Part shown: positions 47,061 to 59,100 of the stretch, piece by piece
Layout: each line of letters opens with the position of its first letter
Numbering within the stretch: position 1 is the stretch's first letter
NCBI GenBank assembly: GCA_030272155.1
Contig: CP126193.1
Location: 5,828,001 to 5,892,000 of the forward strand
DNA length: 64,000 nt
Origin: Tetradesmus obliquus
Lineage: Eukaryota; Chlorophyta; Chlorophyceae; Sphaeropleales; Scenedesmaceae
Direction: 5' to 3'
Position numbers and translations under genes: made by a program
The notes under the pieces: generated by a model
Database searches by the model: none
The model's input: the letters and a program-made list of their open reading frames with translations, nothing else
Told to the model about the DNA's origin: nothing

Positions 47061-48658
47061 GCAGGTGCTGCGGGCTGCAGGCACCAGGACGCTCACACAG
47101 GCCACCCTCTTCAACAGGTGCGTGGCAAGCAAGCAAGCGAGCGAGCGAGCACTTGCTTGAAAGCAAGCAAGCAAGCACTTGCTTGAAAGCAAGCAAGCAA
47201 GCAAGCACGCAAGCAAGCAAGCAAGCAAGCATGCAAGCAGGCAGGCAGGCAGGCAGGCGGCTGGGCAGGCGGGCAAAGGCGATTGCCTGTTTCGTGTGCA
47301 GGTTGCCCCATTACAAACACCGCACTTGGACCCACTACCGAGCTAGTAGTGTGTCGCTGTGCTTGCCCCTGCAGGATTGTGTCTGTTGCGGTGGGCTCAC
47401 TGGTGGGCAGTGTCGCGCTACGCCCCAACACCCCGCTGACGTCAACAGTAATCGGCACCTGCATCATTGTGGGCGCTGCGCTGCTGGTGGATGTGGCATA
47501 TGCCTACAAGCTGCTGCCAGCAAGCGTGGTGCAGGCTGAGCCGGTGCTGGTGTATGTGGATGGTGAGACTATCAAATGACGCATCCTAGACAAAGCCAGG
47601 ATCCCAAAGGACGCTGATCATGCACAGCTGCGCACCTTCAAGCACTGTACAAGAGTCAGGTGCAGCAGGCCGCTTGATCGCTGCCGGGCTGTTTTGGCTC
47701 ACCAGTAGCACCTGGCACGACTCACCAGCAGCACCTGGCGCAATGATTTCCATCGTTACATCGCGTACAATTATATGTTACACAGGCAGAGCAGGTTGAG
47801 TTGGGCAAGGTTCAGAATCCTGCAGCTGCTTTTAATGATATCATGGATGCACCAGGATTGTTTTTCTTCTCATGCACCCGCCCATGAACCTCATCGCTGT
47901 ATCTGCCCCTGCTGCAGGGGTCATGCAGCAGCACCAGCTGCACCACTGCCTGCTGACACCCGACAAGGTGGCCAGTGAGGTGCGCAGCAGGGGTCACTCC
48001 AGCCTGGCCAAGGTGTATGCAGTGGTGCTGGAGCCCAGTGGGAGCTTCTCAGTCATCTCACAGGGTGAGGAGGGTGTGAAGACGGGTATGAAGATAGGTG
48101 TGACAATGGGTGCGAACAATTGGTGTAGAAGGACGGTGCCGGTGATCTGCCACGACAGGTGCTTGCCTGTGCCTTGGCCTAGCTTGTCTGCTGCTCAGCC
48201 TGGCCAAGGTGTTTGCAGTGGTGCTGGAGTCTACTGGACGCTTTGCAGTAATGTCTGAGGCGGGTGTGAAGGATGTGTGTGCAATGGGCATGGTCTGCGC
48301 AGGCGCAAGCTTGTCTTAAGACCGTGCATGTTGGTGTGTCTTTTTTCCGTTTAGCTCGTCTGCTGCTGCAAGGAACCACGCGCTCCTGCTGCTGCTGTTG
48401 CCGCCGCCGCCGCTGCTGCTGCTGCTGCTGCTCCTGCTGCTGCTGGCTGCTGCAGATGCTGCACGTGATGGGCTGGAGCTGCTGCACAATGTGCGAGGCT
48501 TCAGCAATCACATGCGCGTAACCTCGGCTGCTGCAGCATCAGGCCGTCATGTCATCGCTCATGACAGTCCTGCAGGATGGCACGGCCAGCAGCACAACAA
48601 GCCGCTCGCCCAGGGTGGCCGCACTTCAACACAGCAGACACAAATCCATGCAGTCTGA
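46540..48658 (+). CDS. DUF421 (YetF-like) membrane protein, copy B, 5 exons
   Basis: Exons 46540-46665, 47065-47117, 47375-47562, 47918-48064 and 48456-48658 join in phase to 238 residues, normal for DUF421. The first helix (AVITPILVVFMFV) runs straight into VLRAAGTRTLTQATLFNR from the 53-base exon 2, matching the family's LRxxGKRTLxQ pattern. Exon 3 has SVAVGSLVGSVALRP, a helix ending in LVDVAY, and KLLPASVVQAEPVLVYVDG. Exon 4 has LTPDKVASEVRSRG and VVLEPSGSFSVIS. In bacteria the family forms small membrane proteins of poorly known role (YetF/YrbG); the function in algae is unknown. The last exon differs from copy A by a region read in another frame; both return to QIHAV and TGA. It is the intact member of a tandem pair. 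Confidence 0.76.
46997..47060. repeat. (CTG)n array next to the 3' splice site of DUF421-B exon 2
   Basis: About 21 CTG units are followed by tgcag and the exon at 47065. Confidence 0.92.
47124..47273. repeat. (GCAA)n/(GCAG)n tetranucleotide array in intron 2 of DUF421-B
   Basis: Starts immediately after the donor of exon 2. Runs of GCAA are interrupted twice by AGCACTTGCTTGAAAGCAAG, which can pair with the repeat itself; the array shifts to GCAG near its end. Confidence 0.9.
47588..47644 (+). repeat. Dispersed ~57-base repeat, copy 2
   Basis: Matches 22019-22077 (see there). Lies in intron 3 of DUF421-B, just after the donor. Confidence 0.75.
48195..48260 (+). repeat. Diverged copy of DUF421-B exon 4's 3' edge in the following intron
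   Basis: Encodes SLAKVFAVVLESTGRFAVMSE, aligned with SLAKVYAVVLEPSGSFSVIS at the true exon end (47995-48064). The donor is degraded (gaggcg). About 195 bases downstream; older than the copy in gene A, and not the same duplication. Confidence 0.85.
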
Positions 48659-50316
48659 GGGGGCAGCCGCAACCGCACAGTACTGTGAACCAACCACCAC
48701 GCTGCTTATGGTCTATTGCACAGCCTGCTGGGGCTGTGCGTCGCTTCAGCCAGCCATCAGGCAGCACCACAAAAGCAGAACCAGCCACCCTTCACACTCC
48801 CAGAGTTTGTGATTTTTGTTGCGACGGTTTTTCGAGGTCTCTTTCTTAACCCCATGAGCCTTGCCTGGCTCCTTAGTGGGTGGGCCTGTGGCTTTGCTTT
48901 GGTGACTTGGTGATTACCAACAGGTTATAGCCTGTGGGGGACCTACCAGGATGTGCTATAGGGGTGCTTGTATGTGGCTTCTGGATCTGTTGCAGCCACT
49001 GCAACAAGGCGTGCTTCAAGCAGGCTTAAGGGTGCTGCCGCTGCCCTTAAGCCTGCTAGTGGCTCCTCAACCGTGCAAAGGCCAATTAAAATGGTGAAAG
49101 CTCTTGGGTGTTACCATGTTACGGCACCGTGCAAAAACAGCTGCTGGTGCTCGTGCTGGTGGCGCACAAACATAGTTTAGTCGTTGCGGTGATTCTGGCA
49201 GTATGCTGCTCATATGCGCATATGAAGAAGGAAGAGAAGATGCAACACGTGACACTTCAAAGTTGTATTAGACTTGCAGCAGCATGTGGCCCAGCCAAAC
49301 ATAAGTAGCTCTGACCATGCTGGCAATGACATGCACTGCCGACATGGGTACACAACAAAGTGTCAAAAGTAATCCATGCATTGATGCCGACTCCCATCAC
49401 AAGAACACGCCTACATGCAATCAAACAATCACCCTGCCATTCAATTTGTCCGCATGAATGCCACAGAATTTAGTCATCTGCTATAATGGTACAGATGGCA
49501 CCCAAACACAGGCAATCAAGGCCTTGAAGGAAATGCAGCACATGTGAACGAGCTATGAAGCTATGCTGCAGTGCACTAGCACACGCAGGTGGTGGCAATT
49601 TTGAGATAAAAATGGCTGCGGAGGCACACACTTTTGTCCTATGCAGTTGAGTGGCCCTGCACCTCAGGCTGCGAGGGAGCTAAGGCACAGGGCAACTGCT
49701 GCTGTTCAGAATGTAATCCGTCCTACACACAAACACGTGCACATGGCACCTGCAGATAATTTGGTGCAGGAATGAAAGGTTATGCAGACGGCATACACTC
49801 CCAGATTGGCAGATGACCGCTGGATACAACTGCACGTGCCTGACAGCCAATGGGTTGTTGACACACATCAAGTAAAGTAACAGAATACAGCCGCAGACAT
49901 GACCCAGAGGGAGCCGCACTGCCAAGGCATGCAATACTATTGATCAGCTGGTTTTGCAGACACTGAGTTGTGAAGCCATGATAACACACTCCTTGGGCAG
50001 CAGCATGGTGTTGGGTGCTACATTCCAGGCACACAAAGAATGTCGTGGTCAATGCACACCAGGAGTGCGGCGAATCAGCGAGCGCCGCATTGATGGACGC
50101 AGCACAGTCTAATCGAGAAGTGCTATTGAAAGCACAAACATGATGTCGGCTCAAGTTAGGTTCCAAGATACCTGCTCTCAACACGCTGCCATGGCTGGGT
50201 TCTGATATCAAAACCATATCAAACAAACCAGCCGCTGCTAGGCAATGGGCATACACTCCTGACTGAGCTACTGAATTACAATGAGAGCAGAGATGCACAT
50301 ACGGAAGCTCGCGTGC
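48659..50316. other. Convergent intergenic region
   Basis: 3' flanks of DUF421-B and of the first MFS transporter. Contains a 14-bp hairpin at 49019-49057. Short open frames only. Confidence 0.5.
49019..49057. repeat. Perfect 14-bp hairpin
   Basis: AGCAGGCTTAAGGG and CCCTTAAGCCTGCT flank an 11-base loop. About 360 bases past the stop of DUF421-B; role unknown. Confidence 0.85.
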
Positions 50317-53300
50317 CTAACTGCCTGGGTTTGTGGGCTTTGTCTCATCTGCCGTGCAGCTGACGTTGACGTCGACAGCAGCAACAGCTCCATTTGAGGG
50401 CTTCGCCCGCGGCTTGCTCCTGCTGTTGCACCTGCCTGCCACGCTGTGATCTGATGCAGCATCACACTCCCCACAAACTGCTGTCACAACCACCACAGGT
50501 GGCTTGGTGCTAGTGGCAGCAGCGCTCCCGCTTGGCAGAGTAGATGCGGGCTTGCCTGCACCGGAAGTGCCAGTGTGCGCTCTCGTTCTAAAGACGAAGG
50601 CAAGGATGCCCATGCAGCCCTGGCGCCAGGGCTGAGCCGAAAAGATGGACTGCAGCTGCTGCAGGTCTGTCATGGTCTCTGGCATAGCAGCGCCCAGCGT
50701 CTCCTGCAAGCACATGCAGCAGCAACCAGGGCAAGCACAGTCAAACACGCACCAAGTAGGGTTCAGTGTGCAGCACTGGCCACAACCGACCCAGCACCGT
50801 GCTCCGTGACGGCAGTGTTGTGGTCTTGCACAATAGCCAATAAGTACGTCAATGAAGGCGCATGCACTGCATGTTGCAGAACACAAGAGTCAAGCAGCAC
50901 ACAACTCACCGGCAGCAGCAGCACGAGCAGCCCGGCCAGGCAGGAGATGGCGCCAAAGATCAGGTAGGGCAGGAACACTGGGGACACCAGCCGCAGGCTG
51001 CTGCCCAGCATCAGCATGAAGGGCGCAGCGATGGCGCCGACGCGTGCAGCCTACGTGGCAATGCAGGGAAGTAAAGCGGTAGGCTGTGAGCAGCAGGTAG
51101 GGAGGCATGCTGAGATGTGATGCTTGCAGCAGAATACTGGACACACGTGACAGCGAAGAAGGATAAATGGAGGCAAGTGCAGCAATTGAAATCCACCAAT
51201 AGGAGCCATTGGCGGCATGGAGCATGTGCACTGCTAGCTTCAAACACCAGCAACGCCGCACTTGCAGGCCTTGTGCAAGAAGCGCGCAGCTGCCACAAGC
51301 CCGTCGGACACACGAAATCAGGCACGCATACACACACAGATACACAGTCGCAGCCTCACCTGGCTGCAGATGCCCATGGCTGTTGAGCGCACGGAGGTGG
51401 GAAACAGCTCAGCGGTGTAGATGGAGATCACAGACTCAGACGCTGCAGAACAGAGAGCACGGCAGCATGCAAGGGCAAAGATTGTATCTATCAGTGTTTG
51501 CCACCAATAACTGGAGCTAGCAAGTGCCACTCATTTAAGACAAGACTTCCTTGGACAAGGGTGCATGTAAGGTCGTGCGCTCAGACGTAAGCGGCCACGT
51601 TGCATGTTTTGCAGCCTTCTGTCACCGAGCTGCAAACAGCCGCCGACTGTGCAATGCAAAACATGAGTGCTGCCAGCAACAAACTCCCTGGCTGGCATCA
51701 ACACAAAGTGCATCAGCAACTCTGCAGAGGCGTTGCGCCACGCTGCCTGTTGACGTTTGAGCCCAGCCAGCAGCTAAACAGCTGCACCATATCCTTGCGC
51801 TGCCAACACTGCGCAACTCACCGCTGCATCCAAACTTGCCAATGGCAGCTAGCACAGCCACCACAGTGGTACCGGGCACGTTGGCGCAGGCCAGGCATGC
51901 ACCGCCGCCCAGCAGCAGGCCCATGCTGACCACAGTGTGGCGCCCAACCTTGTCCACCAGAGGGCCTGCCACCAGCAGCGCCACAACCTCTGCTGCAGTG
52001 CCCATGGCAAATGTGGCATACCTGCGTGTGTGGAGAAGCGGACGGTGGATGTGAGAGCAGGCACAGGGCATGGCAGGTATCATATGTATAAACAGCGCTA
52101 CAAGGGCCCTATGCATGTGCAGAGCCGTGCCATTTCAAAGCAAGCAGCGCACCACCTGGCGAGACATGCAGCATGCATGGGGTGGATTGCAGCTGATGGC
52201 GCTCAGTCGCAATACGTTGTTGCTGCCAATGCTGCTCTGGGGGTGACACTCACACTGATCCTGGCAGGCCGCCAGCACCCAAGCTGATGCCAAAGTACAC
52301 CTGCAAGCAAAGCGCACAGCAGCAGGAGTAAGTCATTGTATGAAAGGGGATAGTCATTATGCAAAAGTTATGCGCATCATGCGGGAAATCCGGCATGTCC
52401 AGGGCGCGTGGCTTCGCCGCATCCCTGCTGCTCTCTGCACATGGCTTGCCCAAACTAGCTGGTAGAGATGCCATCAAAACATGTCCCACACACATGCCAC
52501 TAACGTTAAAACAAGAAATCACACCCACCTGCATGAGCGCATACCACGTGATCAGCAGCACCACACTCCTGATCAGCAGCGAGCGGCTCCGCAGCAGCGC
52601 CATCAGCCCCAGCTGTGATTTGCTGTTGCCGTCGTTGCTGCTGCCTTCCTCTTTGTAGCTGCAGTGGATTTGTGTTTCATCTGTGCTGCCGCCATCTTCC
52701 GACTCCTTGCTGCACACTAGCGGCTGCTGGGGCATGTGGCTGCCGTTGGCTGCTGCAATGGCTTGCAGGAGCTCTGTGGCCTGCTGCTGCTTGCCCTGGC
52801 TCAGCAGCCAGCGAGCACTCTCAGGGATGAAGGGGAACAGCAGCAGCGCTGCTGCGTTGAGGGCGCCAGCAGCAATGGCCAGGTGATTCCATGCAGGCAG
52901 CCCCACAGCCAGAGCAACCAGCAAGAACTCGCCGACAGTGAAGAACAGGAGAGAGCCCACGCTAGCTCGGCCCCTGCAGAGCAGGTCAGCAGCACATCAT
53001 TGTAAGGCAGGCGGGTTGCAGCTTTTCAACCTGGCTTGCCTGCTTATATTATTATACTATGCTTGTAGGCTGCACGTTGCTTACAGGTTCCAGCACAGCT
53101 GCAACAGCTGCATGCTGTGCACCTCGACCTGTGCGTGCTGTTGTGCTGCAATCAGCATGCTGGTGGCAGTTTCCCACTCTTCCTGCAAGCAGCATCCAAT
53201 GTCTGCAAGCAACGGCTGTTCCTGCAAGCAGCAATACTGCAAGGGGATGCTGCTAACTGTATCCCTTGGTAAAGCAGCAGCAGCTGCCCAAGTCTGTACC

Positions 53301-54124
53301 CACCTGAACTTAGGACCCACACTCTCTGTGACCAGCAGGAAGCAGCAGTGGCTCTGGCCAGCAGCACCAGCGCCGCACAGCACACGAAGGCCTGCAACTG
53401 CCCAATAGGACTGGGCACCCAGCAGGCCAAACATGCTGGCCGTCACAAAGCTGGTGGCCAGGAACAGGGGCAGCTTTCTGCCCCAGCGGTCACACAGCAG
53501 CCCAAAGGCGCCGTTTCCTGCAAAGGCCCCTACAAAGAAGAGGCTGTTGGTGAGCTGCACCTTCCAGGCCTGCCCACACACCAGGCTGAAGTGCGCCACC
53601 AGACTGTCTGCACAGGTAGAAGAGCAAGCAACAAGGGCAGGGCAGGTGGTCAGCAACCGCAGCTACAGCAAGAGCAGCGACAGTAGCGCATGATAAATCA
53701 AATCACAGACAGCATGGTAGGCATGTCCTGCATGCAAGGAGAATAACAAGACTACCAGCAGCAGCATGATAGTACGACTAGCTTACGGAAGGACCTCAAC
53801 TGCCACTCATGCATGCTTGCCTTGGTTGCTCCAGCGCCATGCAGTAGGCTCCAGTGCGCAGAAGGCAGCAGCGTCGCCAGACTCCCAAGCACTGCTGCAT
53901 GCAGCCTGCTCGGCTGGTCCAGCTGCTGTATTGCACTCCCAGTACTTAGAAAGTAAGGGGTCTTGGAACAGAAAGACCGGGATCATGAAGGCCAGGGCGT
54001 TGACAACCTGAAACAGTGAAGCCAGCAGGACGATACGCAGCTGGCCACGGCCGCACTGGCCCACGTGCTTGATCAAAGCCTCATCGAACGTAATAGTATT
54101 TGATTCGCAGTCACGCGACTCCAT
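50317..54124 (-). CDS. SLC22/OCT-like MFS transporter, left copy, 8 exons
   Basis: Exons 54124-53821, 53607-53304, 52973-52529, 52300-52254, 52021-51822, 51442-51360, 51050-50910 and 50703-50317 join in phase to about 636 residues. It is a 12-helix major facilitator of the organic ion transporter type, probably in the plasma membrane. Visible features: a first helix (VNALAFMIPVFLF) and a Cys-containing extracellular loop; DRWGRKLPLF between helices 2 and 3; PESARWLLSQGK after helix 6; DKVGRHTV between helices 8 and 9; YTAELFPTSVRSTAMGICSQ; and the helix-11/12 exon ending LLVLLLP followed by ETLGAAMPETM. The C-terminal tail is about 55 residues longer than in the right copy. Intron 1 seems to begin with GC. 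The start was chosen to match the paralogue (MESRDCESNTITFDEAL); an in-frame Met also lies at 54160. Substrate unknown. Confidence 0.92.
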
Positions 54125-55904
54125 GATGACCTGCGTTATTTGGCGCCGGAACCGTATCAAGTAAAGATGTGCAGCGTTCTGCTATTATGGTCCGCGCAGA
54201 GGGCGCGGATGTTTCTTAGTTTGTGATGTAGTGAGGTGAGACAGGCAATTTGAGGAGAGGGGCACACGGCGTGAGTCACACCAGTTCAAACTTGCCCTGT
54301 TATGACAGGGTGACGTGTCGACGTGTCGCTGTGAATTAAAGCGGGATCTTTGGTATCTTGGTATCATATGCGACGCTTCTTGCCTTGGTTGATACTTCAG
54401 CAGGTCACCTCGTCCTCTCAGGGCTCAAGTACCAGCCTGGCAGGTGCTGAATATTTCGCAAGAGCAGCAACTGGAGGCCACACTGGCAGGGTCAACCTCT
54501 CCCACCTGCTGCCACAATTCAGCAGCTGCGGTGCCTTTACTCGAAAACGTCGAACAGATGCGGTGCCTTTACTCGAGAATGTAGAACAGAGTTTCACTCC
54601 TTTATGATAGCAGGGCACCATGGGCTTGCCATTATGAATTCGGCTGCAGGGGCCCATCTTCCTCACCAGCTGTGCAGTGGGACACTGCGCCGAAGCTGCA
54701 TGCAGCTGCAGTGAATCAGCACCTGCAGCTTGCTGTTCTGCATTTGCAACTCATCACCGCCTTCAACGAAGATGCCCGTGTGTGCCGTACACAAACTTTA
54801 ATGTAAAACACGGAAATCGCACATGCAGCTGCCACTGCCGCCGCACGGCTGCATGAAGCACCAGCTAGATCAACTGTTGTAACACTATTCCAAGCACAGT
54901 CAGATGACACAGTGTTCACAATGACATTAACGACCTCTAATGAATGTTTGACGCCATGCGGACCAACACAAGCAACAGCCAAAAAGGCGTCCCTAGTGGA
55001 CGTGGATGAAGACGACAAGAACAACACCACATGGCACATGTCTGAAATGTACGTGGTGCGCGACTGCTACACTGCGTAGTTGCATGCCACCCACTACCTG
55101 CAACCCTGCCAGCAGAACATGAAAAAGATCAGGGGAACAAGAGCAATCCAGGCTCATTCCTTGCATCGAGCCAGTGCATGCAGCTCAGCGTTGAGCGTGC
55201 AGCTCCGCATGCCAATCCCAGAGTCTCCCTGGCAGAGCATACAGAGCAACTTCCTTGCCAAAGCTCGCATCTCACATTCAACAGCTGCTGCATCCAGTGC
55301 AGCTCACAGAGTGAACTAATTTGGTCAACGGCACCACATGTTGAAACCCTGTGAATGAGGTTTTGCCACAACCTTTTTGTGACCAGGCATACGGTGCAGC
55401 ACCAGCAAGATGTGTACAAAGTGACTGTGCAATCACATGGCTTGAAGAACCATTCAGCTGCACAAGGCAAACCTGAAGTCACCAGCATTGATGGATACAC
55501 AAATCTTTGAAGAGAGTGCCCCAGCAGACAGACTGATGTCACTCAGTAAAGGATGCACATGGTCTCAGTGCATCGCTAGACTCTACTCCATCTAAACAAG
55601 CCGGTCACTGATCAGCAGCAGCTGGAATGACACTCAAACAGCGGCATGCACACAAGCCACCATTTTGAGGGGGTCAGATATGCCGGCACAGCAAGTTTTT
55701 AGTAGAACAGCAGACCAAGTGATCAGATGCAACAAATGTGATGTAGCCTTGAAATGCGCTGGTATGTACAGTATCGTGTGATGTGACAAGATGCATACGG
55801 CCTAGCTACTGTCAATGTTGCACAGCACAGCACCTGATAGGTGTGCATGACAGCAGGGCGTACTGTCACCACTGCGTCAAGTGTGCATACGTGCCTGAAA
55901 CCAG
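54125..55904. other. Intergenic region between the two MFS genes
   Basis: Promoter side of the left copy and 3' flank of the right copy. No gene or strong repeat recognised. Confidence 0.5.
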
Positions 55905-56115
55905 TCAGCAGCTAATGACTGGCACACTGTCAGCAGCATACTTGCCAGCTGCTGAGGCAGCTGTGACTACAGTGGCTGTTGCAGCTCTGGTCCTGAACAT
56001 GAATGCGAGGATGCCCATGCAGCCGTGGCGCCAGGGCTGTGCTGAGAAGAATGACTGCAGCTGCTCCAGGTCCGCCATGGTCTCTGGCATAGCAGCGCCA
56101 AGCGTCTCCTGCAAG

Positions 56116-56166
<51 letters not shown>

Positions 56167-59100
56167 CGAACGTAAGCGCATGCACAAACAGCAAACCTGG
56201 TGAGAGCATCCACAGCAGCGGCATAGTGAACCAAGTTTCACCAGCAGGAGAAGGCTGCACACATGCAACACCGCACATGGCTGCATGCACAGGCGAGTCC
56301 AGTCTGCGCTGCGCAGTGCAGCTGGGAACACCGCGTTTCAGCTCACCGGCAGCAGCAGCACCAGGAGCCCGGCCAGGCAGGAGATGGCGCCGAAGACCAG
56401 GTAGGGCAGGAACACCGGGGACACCAGCCGCAGGCTGCTGCCCAGCATCAGCATGAAGGGCGCAGCGATGGCGCCCAGCCGGCAAGCCTGCACAATGCAA
56501 GGTGAAATAGGACATGGACAACAACTGCTTGTGGAAGACTGGGATGCTTGCTTGAAAGCAGATGAGCACCCCAGACATGCTACAGATGCTTTGCAACATC
56601 TGCTGGTCAGACAGCTGTTTGTATTGTGTGCCAGCCACGTGCAAGCAAGCCAACTGTATTAATATCATCATGTGCTGCGCTTGTCTCTTAGCTCACCTGG
56701 CTGCAGATGCCCACGGCTGTTGAGCGCACAGATGTAGGGAACAGCTCAGCAGTGTAGATAAAAATGACAGACTGGGATGCTGCACGGCAGCAATTCAACC
56801 AGCGGCAGCACACGCACATTCTCAGCAGCTAGGGTTTCAGCATCCTGCCTGCTGGTGCAACAAATGAACGTGTCTCTAGCAGCTGTAGTGTAAAACAGCT
56901 CCTGCCACCCTGCATGGCAGAAATGCTGCACATGTGCAACTACCAAGCCACGCAGAGCACCATAGGCTGAAGATATGCAGCAGCTGCCTGCGCTTGGACA
57001 CCTGCTGCCTTGGTGCTTCTTCTGGGCTAAATCAGGGTTTTAGCTCACCACTGCATCCAAACTTGCCAATGGCGGCCAGCGCTGCTACTACTGTCGTCCC
57101 AGGCACAACCGCGCAGGCCAGGCAGGCACCACCGCCCAGCAGCAAGCCTATGCTGACAACGTTGTGGCGCCCGACTCTGTCAACAAGCAGCAGCGCAACC
57201 AGCACTGCTGCCACCTCTGCCGCAGTACCCATGGCAAATGTGGCATACCTGCACAACACCCAAAGGATGCAAGGCAGGACAGCCTGAGTCCATGCAGCTG
57301 GTTGATGTGCAGCAGGCAGGCAGCAGCTGAAGCTCAAGTACAGCATGTGGCACTGCAACTTTGGCAACGTCATGTGGTTGCTGTACATGTTGCAGCTCAG
57401 CACGCTTCATTTGTACAACTGTAGCTGAGCAACAGACACTGCTTTTGCATGACCTCAAAGAACGAGTACAGCACTGGAAGGCTGCAAGCTGCCAGCAATG
57501 CTCAATTGCGTACTCACACTGATCCTGGCAACCCTCCAGCCCCCAGACTGATGCCTGCATACACCTGCAAGGTGCGGTTGGAAGGCGGGAAAGGATTTGA
57601 AAGGGAGTTGAGCATACGTAGCAAGGTAGTCAAAGTAGATAGCTGCACCTGTCAAGGAACGTCAAGAGCTAACAGCATTTGCATCAGCCTTGCAAGAATA
57701 CCTGTTCAGCATGTGTGGAAGAGGTACATCATCAGGAAACCCATATCTCAACAACCAACAACTGTGCCAGCAGCAATCGTGAGGCACAGCTGGCAGCCAT
57801 ATAATGCAGCGCACCTGCATGAGCGCATACCACGTGATCAGCAGCGCCACACCCCTCATCAGCAGCGAGCGGTTGCGCAGCAGCGCCATGAGCCCCAGCT
57901 GCTGACCAGCAGCGGTGCTGCTGCTGTTGCCAGCAATGTTCCTGCTGCTGTCTGTGTCACTGTCGCTATCACTGTAGCTGCAGTGGCTTGCTGTATCAGA
58001 TGGGCCGGTCGTCTCCTTGCTGCACACCAGCGGCTGCTGGGGCATGTGGCTGCCGTTGGCTGCTGCAATGGCTTGCAGGAGCTCTGTGGCCTGCTGCTGC
58101 TTGCCCTGGCTCAGCAGCCAGCGAGCACTCTCAGGGATGAAGGGGAACAGGAAGAGCCCCGCTGTGTTGATGGCGCCAGCAGCAATGGCCAGGTGGTTCC
58201 ATGCAGGCAGGGCCACAGCCAGGGCGACGAGCAGGAACTCGCCAATGGTGAATGGCAGAAGAGCGCCCACACCAGCACGGCCCCTGCAGTGCGCCAAAAC
58301 AACAGGTGGTTGTTTAGATAGCCGACACTGACTAGGCAACAGTGACAACCACTGCGTTGCTATACCTGACCTTCTGCGGGTGTTAAAAGCAACTTCTGCT
58401 GTTCCTGCAAGCTGTGCAACTTGCAAGTCGAACAAGGTGAACCAACGTTGTAACCTGCATCCTGCAAGCAGTCTAAGGCAACTTTCCTGCAAGCCTGCCT
58501 ACTGTTTACTGCCACAAGGTCATGCAAAGCGTGAGTAAGCATCCGCTGCTTGCTGATTGTACTCACCTGGCATTTGGCCCCACACACTCGGTGACCAGCA
58601 GGAAGTTGCAGTGGATCTGGCCAGCAGCACCAACGCCGCACAGCACACGAAGGCCTGCAACTGCCCAGTATGACGTGGCACCCAGCAGGCCAAACATACT
58701 GGCAGTGATGATGACAGTAGCCAGGAACAGTGGAAGCTTCCTGCCCCAGCGGTCACACAGCAGGCCAAAGATGCCACTTCCTGCAAAGGCCCCTACGAAG
58801 AAGAGGCTGTTGGTGAGCTGCACCTTCCAGGCCTGCCCACAGACCAGGTTGAAGCGCGCCACCAGGCTGTCTGCAAAAAAAGCAAAAGACAATTAAAAAT
58901 CATACCTTGTTAGTCAAAGCTCCAATAGCTGCCTCAGTGATGCTGCAACAGGCATGGTGGCAGCAGCAGCAGCAGCAGCAGCAGCAGGTGAGGTCTGGCA
59001 TGTAGAATCTAATGGCGGGAAAAGCGTTCCTGATGCATGCTTGGTGAGTCATCCTTGCAAACCTGCCTATAACATGTACTTAGCTGCTAAACACTGAGCA

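Noticed and set aside
48716-48913. Possible hydrophobic small protein (FVIFVATVFRGLFLNPMSLAW)
   Set aside because: Short, no family, located in the 3' flank of DUF421-B, and no splice or start context beyond chance.
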